DNA from: Dinoroseobacter sp013215265
GTDB lineage: Bacteria; Pseudomonadota; Alphaproteobacteria; Rhodobacterales; Rhodobacteraceae
Length of the DNA: 64,000 bases
Assembly (NCBI GenBank): GCA_963691755.1
Contig: OY829366.1
Coordinates: forward strand, 310,001-374,000
Direction: 5' to 3'
The stretch's first letter is position 1; every line of letters begins with the position of its first letter. Of the stretch, positions 16,094 through 24,594 are shown one piece after another. The notes beneath the pieces were generated by a model, which saw only the letters and a list, made by a program, of their open reading frames with translations, did no database searches and was not told where the DNA came from. The translations under genes and the position numbers were made by a program.

Positions 16094-16975
16094 TCACCTG
16101 TCGCTAAATGCTCCGTGATTTACCAGTCGCCTCTCGAACTCGGCTATCCTTTTAGGCGCTTCAACATCGGTTGCGATCATCTCGCTGACAATTGCTTCGA
16201 CAAGTGCGAAACCTGCGGTAATGCTAGGAAGTGTCTGTGGCCCCTGCATCTGAAGCGTTAACACAATCTCGGCCTGGCGTGCGATGGGAGAAGTATATCC
16301 ATCCGATATCGCAATCACACGCACACCGCGATCAATCGCGACTTTATGAGCCCGCGTCAGTTCAGTCGAGTAGGGCGAGAACGTGATCAAAACCACCACG
16401 TCTTCTTCTGTAGCATTCGTGAGCACATCCAGAATGCTGCCTGCTTCGACAACAGGCCGCGAAAAACTTGGGAACGCCATACGGCCATTGTAAGAAAAGT
16501 AATGCGCCAAAGCGAAGCTGCTCCGAACACCAACGCAAAATACATTCCGTGCACTGATCAGCAATTGTGCCGCGTCTTCGATCGCTGAAGCATTCTCTTC
16601 TGAAAGGATCGATTCGACGTTCGAGACGGTGTTGCGTTTGATACCCTCCAGCAATCCTTCATCGTGAGTATCGGCCAGAAGCTGCGCGCGTTCTCCATAG
16701 CTGCGTATGGGGCGCATGAAAGCAACCTGAAAGTTTTTGCGACAAGCGTCAAAGCCAGTAAAGCCCATCGCAACCGCAAAGCGATACACAGAGTTTGGGT
16801 TGGTCTGCGCGCGCTCAGCCAGGTCGCGCAAAGAAAACATAGCTATTTCATCGGGATGCTCTAGTGCCCAGCCTGCGAACTGAGAAATAGCTGGCGCCCC
16901 GTCGCGCACCAAATCAGCAAGTGCATGGCGCAACTCGTTAGCATTTCTGTATTCTGATAGTTCATTGTTTCGCAT
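16094..16975 (-). CDS. RpiR/MurR-family transcriptional regulator
   Basis: This 293-residue regulator has an N-terminal RpiR helix-turn-helix (about 1-80, with LRDLAERAQTNPNSVYRFAV) and a C-terminal SIS domain (about 125-260) that normally binds a phosphosugar or similar ligand (FCVGVRSSFALAHYFSY, then VVLITFSPYSTELTRAH and VIAISDGYTSPIARQAEIVL). The gene is divergent from the TAXI-TRAP operon, so it is the likely local regulator. Two copies of ATATGTTTCA in the 92-base gap could be its operator. The ligand is unknown. Confidence 0.9.
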   Translation of the reverse strand: MRNNELSEYRNANELRHALADLVRDGAPAISQFAGWALEHPDEIAMFSLRDLAERAQTNPNSVYRFAVAMGFTGFDACRKNFQVAFMRPIRSYGERAQLLADTHDEGLLEGIKRNTVSNVESILSEENASAIEDAAQLLISARNVFCVGVRSSFALAHYFSYNGRMAFPSFSRPVVEAGSILDVLTNATEEDVVVLITFSPYSTELTRAHKVAIDRGVRVIAISDGYTSPIARQAEIVLTLQMQGPQTLPSITAGFALVEAIVSEMIATDVEAPKRIAEFERRLVNHGAFSDR

Positions 16976-16980
16976 AATAA

Positions 16981-17067
16981 AACATATGTTTCACCTTCTT
17001 GACAAAGTCCAGAGATATGTTTCATTGCCGCCATCCGAGCGTGCTCGGACTAATAGGGAGTTATATT
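16981..17067 (+). promoter_or_regulatory. Promoter/operator region of TRAP operon
   Basis: The gap between the RpiR gene and the TRAP operon holds ATATGTTTCA twice, at 16984-16993 and 17015-17024, 31 bases apart, which is about three helical turns. A TTGACA at 16999-17004 sits between them and could be a -35 box; no clear -10 is visible. GGGAG (17056-17060) is the ribosome-binding site for the binding-protein gene. Confidence 0.5.
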
Positions 17068-18036
17068 ATGAACACGTATTTTGCAGGCGCCCTCGTGGCG
17101 GCATCTGTTGCCTTTGGTGCAGCAGCTGCTTCTGCCCAGCAGACCTTTATCGCGATCGGCACCGGTGGTGTGACCGGCGTTTACTATCCGACTGGTGGTG
17201 CAATCTGCCGTCTGGTAAACCGCGATCGCGCAGATCATGGCATCCGGTGTGGCGTAGAATCCACCGGCGGGTCAGTCTTCAACATCAACGCCATCCGAGG
17301 TGGTGAGTTGGAGTTTGGTGTGGCCCAGTCCGACTGGCAGTACCACGCTTACAACGGCAGCTCGCGCTTTGAAGAGCAGGGCCCGATGGAAAACCTGCGT
17401 GCTGTTTTCTCCGTGCACCCTGAACCCTTTACAGTGGTTGCGCGCGCCGATGCTGGCATCTCGTCGTTCGAAGACCTCAAGGGCAAGCGCGTAAACGTCG
17501 GCAACCCAGGGTCCGGTCAGCGCGGCACCATGGAAGTTCTTATGGAAGCAATGGGTTGGACGATGGACGATTTCTCTGTCGCATCCGAGCTTCAAGCAGC
17601 TGAGCAGTCTCAGGCGCTTTGTGACAACAACATCGACGCCATGATCTACACTGTGGGTCACCCATCGGGCTCGATCCAGGAAGCAACCACCGCATGTGAT
17701 TCTGTTCTGGTGAACGTTGCCAATGGCGCGGTTGACGGCCTTGTTGCAGAGAACCCTTTCTATCGTACCGCCTCAATTCCAGGTGGCATGTATCGCGGTA
17801 ACGATGCAGACGTCACAACCTTTGGCGTAGGCGCAACCTTCGTTACTTCGTCCGATGTTCCTGATGACGTCGTCTACACCGTTGTGAAGGCCGTGTTCGA
17901 CAACATCGATCAGTTCCGCAGCCTGCACCCTGCATTTGCAAACCTCGACCCTGCCGAAATGGCAAATGACGGTCTGTCGGCGCCGCTCCATGCTGGCGCT
18001 GAGCGTTACTACCGCGAAGCAGGCCTTATCGACTAA
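17068..18036 (+). CDS. TAXI-family TRAP transporter solute-binding protein
   Basis: This 322-residue periplasmic protein captures the substrate of a TRAP transporter. A signal peptide (MNTYFAGALVAASVAFGAAA, cleaved about after ASA) precedes FIAIGTGGVTGVYYPTGGAI, the TAXI signature. The LRAVFSVHPEPFTVVARADA and GKRVNVGNPGSGQRGTMEVL segments are also typical. The ATG at 17068 has GGGAG upstream. It is followed by a strong hairpin and then the fused permease. TAXI proteins are known to bind glutamate, 2-oxoglutarate or similar acids; which substrate applies here cannot be told. Confidence 0.93.
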   Translation: MNTYFAGALVAASVAFGAAAASAQQTFIAIGTGGVTGVYYPTGGAICRLVNRDRADHGIRCGVESTGGSVFNINAIRGGELEFGVAQSDWQYHAYNGSSRFEEQGPMENLRAVFSVHPEPFTVVARADAGISSFEDLKGKRVNVGNPGSGQRGTMEVLMEAMGWTMDDFSVASELQAAEQSQALCDNNIDAMIYTVGHPSGSIQEATTACDSVLVNVANGAVDGLVAENPFYRTASIPGGMYRGNDADVTTFGVGATFVTSSDVPDDVVYTVVKAVFDNIDQFRSLHPAFANLDPAEMANDGLSAPLHAGAERYYREAGLID

Positions 18037-18063
18037 TCGGTCGGTATTAGCCAAAGAAAATTC

Positions 18064-18094
18064 GGCCGGGGCGCGCCCATATTGCGCCCCGGCC
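18064..18094 (+). terminator. Intercistronic hairpin in TRAP operon
   Basis: A perfect 11-bp stem (GGCCGGGGCGC at 18064-18074, GCGCCCCGGCC at 18084-18094) with a 9-base loop lies between the binding-protein and permease genes. The sequence after it, CTTCTATATATT, is only moderately T-rich. It may be an attenuator or mRNA stabiliser that makes more binding protein than permease. Confidence 0.7.
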
Positions 18095-18128
18095 CTTCTA
18101 TATATTGATCGCATCGAGGGGACGAGGG

Positions 18129-20765
18129 ATGTCAGATCAGACCGGTAGCGAAGGCCGCCAATTTACCGACGAAGAACTACAGGATCTGGTTGCGAGCACG
18201 GATAGTGGCGCCCGAGATCCCTCAAACCGCAGCGTGGCTTTATTGATATCGGGCCTGGCTTTGGGGTGGTCGCTGTTTCAGCTTTGGATCGCCCAACCGC
18301 AGCTTTGGTTTGCGAAATACTTGCCGGTAATGAACTCGTCCGAAACCCGGCCGATGCACCTGACATTCGCCATTTTGTTGGCATTTCTTGCCTATCCGGC
18401 CTTCAAGAATTCACCGCGCGATCGTGTGCCTTTAGCCGACTGGATCCTGATGCTGATCGGCGGCTTCTGCGCCTTCTACGTTTTTCTCTTCGCCGACACG
18501 CTAGCCCTGACAGCGCGTTCAGGCTTGCCGACGCAAACACAGGTCATCGTTGGCGCAATCGGACTGGGCGTCCTGTTGGAAGCCAGTCGCCGTGCCCTTG
18601 GTCCTGCCCTGACGGTGGTTGGTTCGATCTTTTTGCTTTACGCGTACATGGGTACGGGCTGGCTGATCCCGGACTTGATTGAACACGAGGGACTTTCTTT
18701 CACCTCGCTGATAAACGCTCAATGGCTGGATACAGGCGGTGTCTTCGGCATTCCGCTGGGCGTGTCGACAGCGTTTGTCTTTCTATTCGTTTTGTTTGGT
18801 TCGCTTCTCGATAAGGCGGGTGCAGGCAACTATTTCATTAAGCTCGCCTTCGCCGGGCTCGGACACCTTCGGGGCGGGCCTGCAAAAGCGGCTGTGGTTG
18901 GATCTGCCATGACGGGCCTTATCTCGGGATCGTCGATCGCCAACGTTGTTACGACCGGCACGTTCACAATCCCTCTAATGAAACGTGTGGGCTTCACCCG
19001 CGAGCAAGCTGGATCGGTTGAAGTTGCATCATCGGTGAATGGTCAGATCATGCCACCCGTGATGGGCGCTGCGGCCTTCCTGATGGTCGAATTCATCGGC
19101 ATCTCATACGTCGAAGTCATCAAACACGCCTTCATCCCTGCCGTGATTTCCTACATCGCGCTGGTTTACATCGTGCACCTCGAGGCGCTGAAAAAAGACA
19201 TGCCAGCACTGGGCGAGGCGAAGAGTTTCGCTGGAATGATCCTGAAATTCTTCATCGGGTTCATCATTGCGGGCATCGGTTTCACAGCCCTGATTTATGG
19301 CGTGAACGGGCTGCGGGCCGCGGTCCCGAGCCTGACAGGCACTATCATGATGACGGTTCTGGCGGCCGTGTATATCTGGCTGGTGGCAATTGCGGCGCGC
19401 AAACCCGATCTCGAAGTGGATGATCCAAACGCGACCGAAATCAAACTGCCCGAGGTCAAAGACATCTACTCAACTGGTCTGCATTACGTCCTGCCAATTC
19501 TGGTTCTTGTCTGGTTCTTGATGGTTGAACGTCAAAGCCCCGCGCGCTCAGCGTTTTTTGCAACCTCGCTGATGATCGGCATCATCGTGACACAGCGCCC
19601 CCTGAAAGCGTTCTTCCGCGGACAGGCCGCCAGTATGGCAGAGGAATTCCGCAACGGTCTGATCGACTTGCGCGAGGGCCTAATTGCGGGCGCGCGCAAC
19701 ATGATCGGTATCGGGGTCGCGACCGCTGCAGCGGGTATCATCGTCGCAACGGTGACCCGGACCCCCATCGGTACGGAACTTGCGGGGCTCGTGGAGCAAC
19801 TGTCGGGTGGCTACCTGATCATCATGCTGGTGCTCGTCGGGTTGTTCTCCCTGATCCTTGGAATGGGTCTGCCGACCACTGCAAACTACATCGTTGTGTC
19901 GTCTCTGATGGCATCAGTGGTCGTGAGCCTTGGCGCACAAGAAGGCCTGATCGTACCGCTGATCGCGGCGCACCTTTTCGTATTCTACTTTGGGATCATG
20001 GCGGATGTGACACCGCCCGTGGGGCTTGCAAGTTTCGCGGCCGCCGCTGTTTCGGGCGGTGATCCGATCAAGACCGGCTTCACTGCCTTTTTCTACAGCC
20101 TGCGCACCGTGGCGCTGCCCTTCCTGTTCATCTTCAATCCGACGCTCATTCTTTACGGGGTTGATTTGGGAACGATGGAAGGCGTGCTGCAAGCGGTGTT
20201 TGTCTTCGTGATTGCCACATTTGCGATGTTGCTCTTTGCGGCGGCAACCCAAGGTTATTTCCTGGCAAAATCCAAGATTTACGAAAGTGTGGCGCTGCTT
20301 GTTGTGGCCTTTACGCTGTTTGTTCCCAATGTCTGGCTGAACATGGTGCAGGATCCATTCCGCACCGTACCGCCGACGCAATTCGAACAAGCGTTGGGGG
20401 AGGTTGCCGAAGGCGAGCAATTGCGCCTGCTGATCAGGGGACCAGATTTCAACACCGGAGAAACTGCCGAGACCACGCTGGTGGTCAGTGCCCAAGGGGC
20501 AGATGCCAGCACGCGGTTGAGCAATACGGGCCTTCTGCTTCTTCCTGAAGGTGATGTGATGCGCCTTGATGAACCGATGTTTGGCACAGAGACCGCTGAG
20601 GCTTTGATCGATTTCGACTTCTACACCGACAATCCCGTCACTCTGGCGGCCGTTCAGATCAAACAGGATCGTATGCCAGAGCAGATCTTCTACATCCCTG
20701 CCCTGCTTCTGCTTGGGCTAGTGATCGTACTGCAGCGTCGTCGGCAAACGAAGCCCGCCTTCTAA
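18129..20765 (+). CDS. TRAP transporter fused permease (4TM/12TM)
   Basis: This 878-residue inner-membrane protein fuses the small (DctQ-like) and large (DctM-like) TRAP permease subunits, as is usual for TAXI systems. The DctM part carries GLISGSSIANVVTTGTFTIP, VNGQIMPPVMGAAAFLM and LGMGLPTTANYIVVSSLM. The last 150 residues, after the membrane segments, form a DUF3394-type soluble part and a final membrane helix. The ATG at 18129 follows GAGGGGACGAGGG. Uptake is driven by an ion gradient. The order binding protein, permease, USP, aminotransferase suggests one transcript. Confidence 0.94.
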   Translation: MSDQTGSEGRQFTDEELQDLVASTDSGARDPSNRSVALLISGLALGWSLFQLWIAQPQLWFAKYLPVMNSSETRPMHLTFAILLAFLAYPAFKNSPRDRVPLADWILMLIGGFCAFYVFLFADTLALTARSGLPTQTQVIVGAIGLGVLLEASRRALGPALTVVGSIFLLYAYMGTGWLIPDLIEHEGLSFTSLINAQWLDTGGVFGIPLGVSTAFVFLFVLFGSLLDKAGAGNYFIKLAFAGLGHLRGGPAKAAVVGSAMTGLISGSSIANVVTTGTFTIPLMKRVGFTREQAGSVEVASSVNGQIMPPVMGAAAFLMVEFIGISYVEVIKHAFIPAVISYIALVYIVHLEALKKDMPALGEAKSFAGMILKFFIGFIIAGIGFTALIYGVNGLRAAVPSLTGTIMMTVLAAVYIWLVAIAARKPDLEVDDPNATEIKLPEVKDIYSTGLHYVLPILVLVWFLMVERQSPARSAFFATSLMIGIIVTQRPLKAFFRGQAASMAEEFRNGLIDLREGLIAGARNMIGIGVATAAAGIIVATVTRTPIGTELAGLVEQLSGGYLIIMLVLVGLFSLILGMGLPTTANYIVVSSLMASVVVSLGAQEGLIVPLIAAHLFVFYFGIMADVTPPVGLASFAAAAVSGGDPIKTGFTAFFYSLRTVALPFLFIFNPTLILYGVDLGTMEGVLQAVFVFVIATFAMLLFAAATQGYFLAKSKIYESVALLVVAFTLFVPNVWLNMVQDPFRTVPPTQFEQALGEVAEGEQLRLLIRGPDFNTGETAETTLVVSAQGADASTRLSNTGLLLLPEGDVMRLDEPMFGTETAEALIDFDFYTDNPVTLAAVQIKQDRMPEQIFYIPALLLLGLVIVLQRRRQTKPAF

Positions 20766-20777
20766 GGAAAGACCACC

Positions 20778-21209
20778 ATGTTCAAGACCATCCTCCTTCC
20801 GATCGATCTGGGCGCCCCTGCAAGCTGGACCAAAGCCTTGCCAGCAGCCTTGCGATTGTCTGAACCAGAAGGGGCCATTCTTCATATCGTAACCGTGGTG
20901 CCCGATTTTGGAATGTCTGTTGTTGGCAGTTTCTTTGAGTCTGATTTTGAAGACCGCGCCTTGCACAAGGCGGGAGAAGAGCTCAGCGCCTGGGTAAATA
21001 AGAACATTCCCGACGATATCGAAGTACATCCGCATGTCGCGCATGGGCGTGTCTATGAAGAGATCATGAACGCTGCCGACAAACTCAATGTCGATGCGGT
21101 CGTCATGGCATCTCATACACCAGAGCTGGGCGACTACCTTCTTGGTCCAAATGCCGCGCGTGTAGTGCGACACGCTCGGCAATCTGTGTTCGTCGTTCGA
21201 GGAGAGTAA
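20778..21209 (+). CDS. Universal stress protein (UspA family)
   Basis: This 143-residue cytoplasmic protein has the UspA fold: FKTILLPIDLGAPASWTKAL at the start and DAVVMASHTPELGDYLLGPN, then AARVVRHARQSVFVVRGE, at the end. The G..G pattern before the last helix suggests nucleotide binding. USP genes are often placed next to TRAP transporter genes and one (TeaD) regulates its transporter, so control of this transporter is a fair inference. It is 12 bases after the permease and 4 before the aminotransferase. Confidence 0.9.
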   Translation: MFKTILLPIDLGAPASWTKALPAALRLSEPEGAILHIVTVVPDFGMSVVGSFFESDFEDRALHKAGEELSAWVNKNIPDDIEVHPHVAHGRVYEEIMNAADKLNVDAVVMASHTPELGDYLLGPNAARVVRHARQSVFVVRGE

Positions 21210-21213
21210 GGCT

Positions 21214-22536
21214 TTGAGCCATATATTCGGACGCGGATCAAAATCCTTGCCAACCGCCATGCGCGGGGAGGGTTGTTATCTCTACGATTCTTCCGGCAAA
21301 GCATATCTGGACGGCTCTGGTGGTGCCGCCGTGTCCTGCCTTGGGCACTCAGATGAGGCGGTGAAGGACGCGATTCGCGACCAACTGGACCAGTTTGCTT
21401 TCGCGCATACTGGTTTCTTCACGTCTGAACCCGCTGAAGAACTTGCAGATCTGTTGATCGCCCATGCCCCCAAGGGCATCGAACGCGTCTATCTTCTATC
21501 GGGTGGTTCCGAGGCGGTTGAAGCCGCGATCAAATTGGCGCGTCAGTACGTGCTGGAGATCGGCCAGCCCCAGCGGCACCGTGTCATTGCCAGACGGCAG
21601 AGCTATCACGGAAATACGTTGGGTGCGCTCGCAGCTGGGGGCAACGCGTGGCGGCGGGAAAAGTACGCACCACTGTTAGTGGAAACCAGCCATATTGATG
21701 CGTGTTTCGAATATCGCGGTAGACGAGACGAAGAAACAGCATGGGAATACGGTCAGCGCACGGCAAAAGCTTTGGAAACAGAAATTGAGCGCCTTGGTTC
21801 TGAAAGCGTTCTAGCGTTTATCGCCGAACCGGTGGTCGGTGCGACCGCTGGTGCAGTGCCTGCCGTAGATGGATACTTCAAACGCGTACGGGAGATCTGC
21901 GACAAACACGAGGTTCTGCTGATTCTCGACGAAGTGATGTGCGGAATGGGTCGAACCGGTCACTTCTTTGCAAGCGAATATGACGAAATTTCACCTGACA
22001 TAGTGACAATCGCAAAAGGTTTGGGGGCTGGCTACGCCTCTATCGGGGCGATGCTCTGTTCTGGTCATATCTATGACGCGATCGCAAACGGGTCCGGTAG
22101 CTTCCAACATGGCCACACCTATCACGGACATCCATTGGCCGCGGCCGCAGGAAAAGCCGTTGTGGAGGCTCTGGTTAACCGCAAAATCGTGAATCAAGTC
22201 ACGCCGAAGGGCCATTTACTCATGGATGCGCTCCAGCACGCCTTTGGCCAGCACCCCCATATCGGCGACCTACGCGGCAGAGGGCTGTTTAGGGGCGTAG
22301 AACTGGTTGAGGATCGCGATACCAAAACGCCGTTCGATCCTGCCCGAAAATTGCATCAGAAAATCAAGGCTGCCGCAATGGAGAACGGGTTGATCTGCTA
22401 CCCAGCAGGCGGAACGGTTGATGGAAAGTCTGGCGACCACGTGCTTCTGGCGCCCCCATTCATCATCTCGGGGGCACAGATCGGCGAACTCGTCGACAAG
22501 CTCCACGCGTCGATAGACATGGCACTATCCGCGTAA
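21214..22536 (+). CDS. Class III PLP-dependent aminotransferase
   Basis: This 440-residue enzyme belongs to the class III (omega) aminotransferases. Marks are LLSGGSEAVEAAIKLARQY, QSYHGNTLGALAAGG, LLILDEVMCGMGRTG with the PLP-ring Asp, and TIAKGLGAGYASIGAM with the Schiff-base Lys. It starts with TTG at 21214, set by AGGAGAG about 10 bases upstream; no ATG is suitable. Placement in the TAXI-TRAP operon suggests it transaminates the imported compound, an amino acid or amine. The exact substrate is not readable. Confidence 0.9.
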   Translation: MSHIFGRGSKSLPTAMRGEGCYLYDSSGKAYLDGSGGAAVSCLGHSDEAVKDAIRDQLDQFAFAHTGFFTSEPAEELADLLIAHAPKGIERVYLLSGGSEAVEAAIKLARQYVLEIGQPQRHRVIARRQSYHGNTLGALAAGGNAWRREKYAPLLVETSHIDACFEYRGRRDEETAWEYGQRTAKALETEIERLGSESVLAFIAEPVVGATAGAVPAVDGYFKRVREICDKHEVLLILDEVMCGMGRTGHFFASEYDEISPDIVTIAKGLGAGYASIGAMLCSGHIYDAIANGSGSFQHGHTYHGHPLAAAAGKAVVEALVNRKIVNQVTPKGHLLMDALQHAFGQHPHIGDLRGRGLFRGVELVEDRDTKTPFDPARKLHQKIKAAAMENGLICYPAGGTVDGKSGDHVLLAPPFIISGAQIGELVDKLHASIDMALSA

Positions 22537-22565
22537 CAGTCGCCACGACTACGCTTCTGATTTGA

Positions 22566-22612
22566 AGTGGTGAGCCGTGCAGGATTCGAACCTGCGACCC
22601 ACTGATTAAAAG
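22566..22612. repeat. att-like copy of the tRNA-Lys 3' part
   Basis: These 47 bases are identical to 24422-24468, the 3' part of the tRNA-Lys gene from the anticodon to the CCA end plus two flanking bases. The rest of a tRNA is absent, so this is a fragment. Same-orientation copies at both ends of a short gene-poor segment are the usual trace of an element integrated at a tRNA 3' end. Confidence 0.85.
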
Positions 22613-22678
22613 GCACCCGGCGCTGCTGTGAAAGCATGACGCAGTTGCAGGGCTGGTGCTACCGTCGGGAGCTCTGCG

Positions 22679-23707
22679 TCAAGCCAACGGCTTAAAGTTT
22701 CTGATGTGCCGATTGATCAGATGATTTTGTTTTCTGCCCGTGGGGATAATCCGCGCAGATCTTGGGGAATACTCCAAATCAGCAGTCTCAGGAAAAATTG
22801 TCAGAACCTCTTCTCGGATCTCTGCATTCAGAGATTTCAACGATTCTGGGCCAAGTAGAAGACTTTCGGTTGGAGCGCCTTCGGCGAATATCACCTCATG
22901 CTCATCAAAAAGCAGGTGAAAATATTCGACTCCGCTCTCACCTTTATCAATGAATATACCCGGTAATTTGGTGAGCCTTATTGCCGAGATCAGTACTTCA
23001 AGCTCCCCAAACATGCGCTCTGATATTTTTGAACTGACGAGCATACGATGCTGGCGCGAGATCAGAAGATCACGGACAGGCAAATGATTTCCCAAGGCAC
23101 CAGCCACGATGCGTACAGGCTGCAGCTTCGGGTTTGCCCGCAAAGCGAGTGCAGAAAACCGCCTGCGTAGCACTTTACGAAGTGTCAGTTCTTCGCCCCC
23201 GTATCCGGTCACGAAGTCACCTTCGTTCAGATCTTCTACGGGCCTTAAGCCGTCAGGAGTTTGGATGAGAGTCCCGGATACAAAGCATGTTGGGCCCAAC
23301 TCTTGAAATGTAACGTCGCTAACAGTTCCAGCGCTACTAAGCGCGTCAGATATGAATTTAACCTTTCCCTGCGGGAATATAGTCCCATCAGTAGGGGTAA
23401 AGCCCATACTCAGGCTGCCGTCATCCTTATCTTCAAAGTAGACGGTAATTCCCGCCACTTCTGCAATCGTACCGTCCTCATACTCTAGCCTGTAGGTTTC
23501 TCGGTATATGTCATATGGAATACTGTTACCGATAAGTGTCTGATCTATTTGCCGGCCTCTGATGGCGATATCATTGTCAGGATCACCATCAACAACGTCT
23601 TGGCCACCAGGATCGATACCTAACCGGACGACATCATATTCTTGGTCAATCCCAAAGCTCCATTCAGCAGTAACAATAAACTGGTCAGTATAAATATCTG
23701 ATGTCAT
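22679..23707 (-). CDS. Hint-domain protein
   Basis: This 342-residue protein has a Hint (hedgehog/intein) domain of the kind common in Rhodobacterales secreted proteins. The domain begins at CFVSGTLIQTPDGLRPVEDL (about residue 142), continues through LISRQHRMLVSS, and ends near HLLFDEHEVIFAEGAPTES. The first 140 residues are acidic and look beta-rich (YTDQFIVTAEWSFGIDQEYD), without a signal peptide, which would fit type I export. It lies alone within the tRNA-Lys element. Hint domains can self-cleave, but the natural role of this family is not known. Confidence 0.82.
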   Translation of the reverse strand: MTSDIYTDQFIVTAEWSFGIDQEYDVVRLGIDPGGQDVVDGDPDNDIAIRGRQIDQTLIGNSIPYDIYRETYRLEYEDGTIAEVAGITVYFEDKDDGSLSMGFTPTDGTIFPQGKVKFISDALSSAGTVSDVTFQELGPTCFVSGTLIQTPDGLRPVEDLNEGDFVTGYGGEELTLRKVLRRRFSALALRANPKLQPVRIVAGALGNHLPVRDLLISRQHRMLVSSKISERMFGELEVLISAIRLTKLPGIFIDKGESGVEYFHLLFDEHEVIFAEGAPTESLLLGPESLKSLNAEIREEVLTIFPETADLEYSPRSARIIPTGRKQNHLINRHIRNFKPLA

Positions 23708-24421
23708 CTTCCGCGAATGCCTCCGGTTTTAGAGACTCAAGATTATGGTTGTGAACTAGGGCTTCGAATACTTGATCGTTGTAAACAAACTGTTTTCAGC
23801 TCCACGTTTTAGGGCGAGAGATCTGGCTCGAGTTGGTGTTCTTGCCGTATATGCAGTCGGAGACTAGTTGTAAGTTTGCCCCTTAGCGCTGCACGGCGCG
23901 CAAGCCCTGCAGGCCGCGCTAGCAGCTTGTTTTTGAGTATTTGTATTCATGGATCGATAAATCGAACCGATACCTCGCAAAGAGTGCTTAGAGCCCTTCA
24001 TGAAGATCTTCGTTACAGATTGCTGTATCGGCAAGCGACAAGCAATTTGGGTACTGGTCGCTATCGACTAACCAAGAATAGGGCATGGATAGAATTCAAT
24101 CAGCTATATCTTTTCGCAAAAGCCATTCCTACGAAACAACTGTATCTGCTTTCAGCACTGCCGAGCACGACCCACGCAGAATAAAACCTTGAAGTATCAC
24201 TCCAAAGCGGCCTTGTTGCTGTGATGTGGGCTAGCGTGTTTGAGCGGTTTTCTCAAAGAGTACCGTGCACACACCGTTCAATCGGAGTGACGCCTGGGTC
24301 GGTGTTACAGTTGAGCAACGATCCAAAGCGGTTTTGTCTGCTTCCCAGTTGCTTCCCAAGTTATGAAATACAGACTGTACAACCACCGCGCTCGCGCTAA
24401 CACGTTGTTTTTATGCTTAAT
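23708..24421. other. Gene-poor part of the tRNA-Lys element
   Basis: These 714 bases hold no gene I can support. The composition looks more AT-rich than the flanks. GCTTCCCA is repeated in tandem at 24340-24358 (minus strand TGGGAAGC), close to the tRNA, where integrase arm sites often lie. CCAAAGCGG also appears twice (about 24203 and 24323). A 102-codon open frame at 23876-24184 has no recognisable content. Confidence 0.5.
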
Positions 24422-24468
24422 AGTGGTGAGCCGTGCAGGATTCGAACCTGCGACCCACTGATTAAAAG
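24422..24468. repeat. att-like repeat inside tRNA-Lys
   Basis: This is the tRNA-side copy of the 47-base direct repeat also found at 22566-22612. It runs from two bases beyond the CCA end into the anticodon loop. The spacing of 1856 bases gives the size of the remnant element. Confidence 0.85.
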
Positions 24469-24499
24469 TCAGTTGCTCTACCAACTGAGCTAACGGCCC
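24424..24499 (-). tRNA. tRNA-Lys (anticodon TTT)
   Basis: The minus strand folds as a complete 76-base tRNA: acceptor GGGCCGT/ACGGCTC, D arm GCTCAGTTGGTAGAGC, anticodon arm CTGACTTTTAATCAG with TTT at the centre, T arm GCAGGTTCGAATCCTGC, and an encoded CCA. The anticodon reads lysine. Its 3' part is duplicated at 22566-22612. Confidence 0.97.
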
Positions 24500-24594
24500 A
24501 CTGAGGGCTGCACCTACAAAAGCACCTCCCCGCGGTCAAGCGCCTTTTCAAGCAAACCTTTCAAATGATTTGCAGCCACGCTATATGCCGCGCG

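Noticed and set aside
19914..20495. A long antisense open frame opposite the TRAP permease
   Set aside because: The forward gene is certain and the antisense translation is rich in His and Arg as expected from a shadow frame.
20901..21209. A direct toxin-antitoxin reading of the small gene between permease and aminotransferase
   Set aside because: The protein has clear universal-stress-protein features and fits a known TRAP-operon arrangement.
22566..22612. A second tRNA-Lys gene
   Set aside because: Only the 3' part is present; the acceptor 5' strand, D arm and half of the anticodon arm are missing, so it is an att-like fragment.
23876..24184. A 102-residue open frame within the tRNA-Lys element
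   Set aside because: No ribosome-binding site, no recognisable domain, and composition like the surrounding non-coding DNA.
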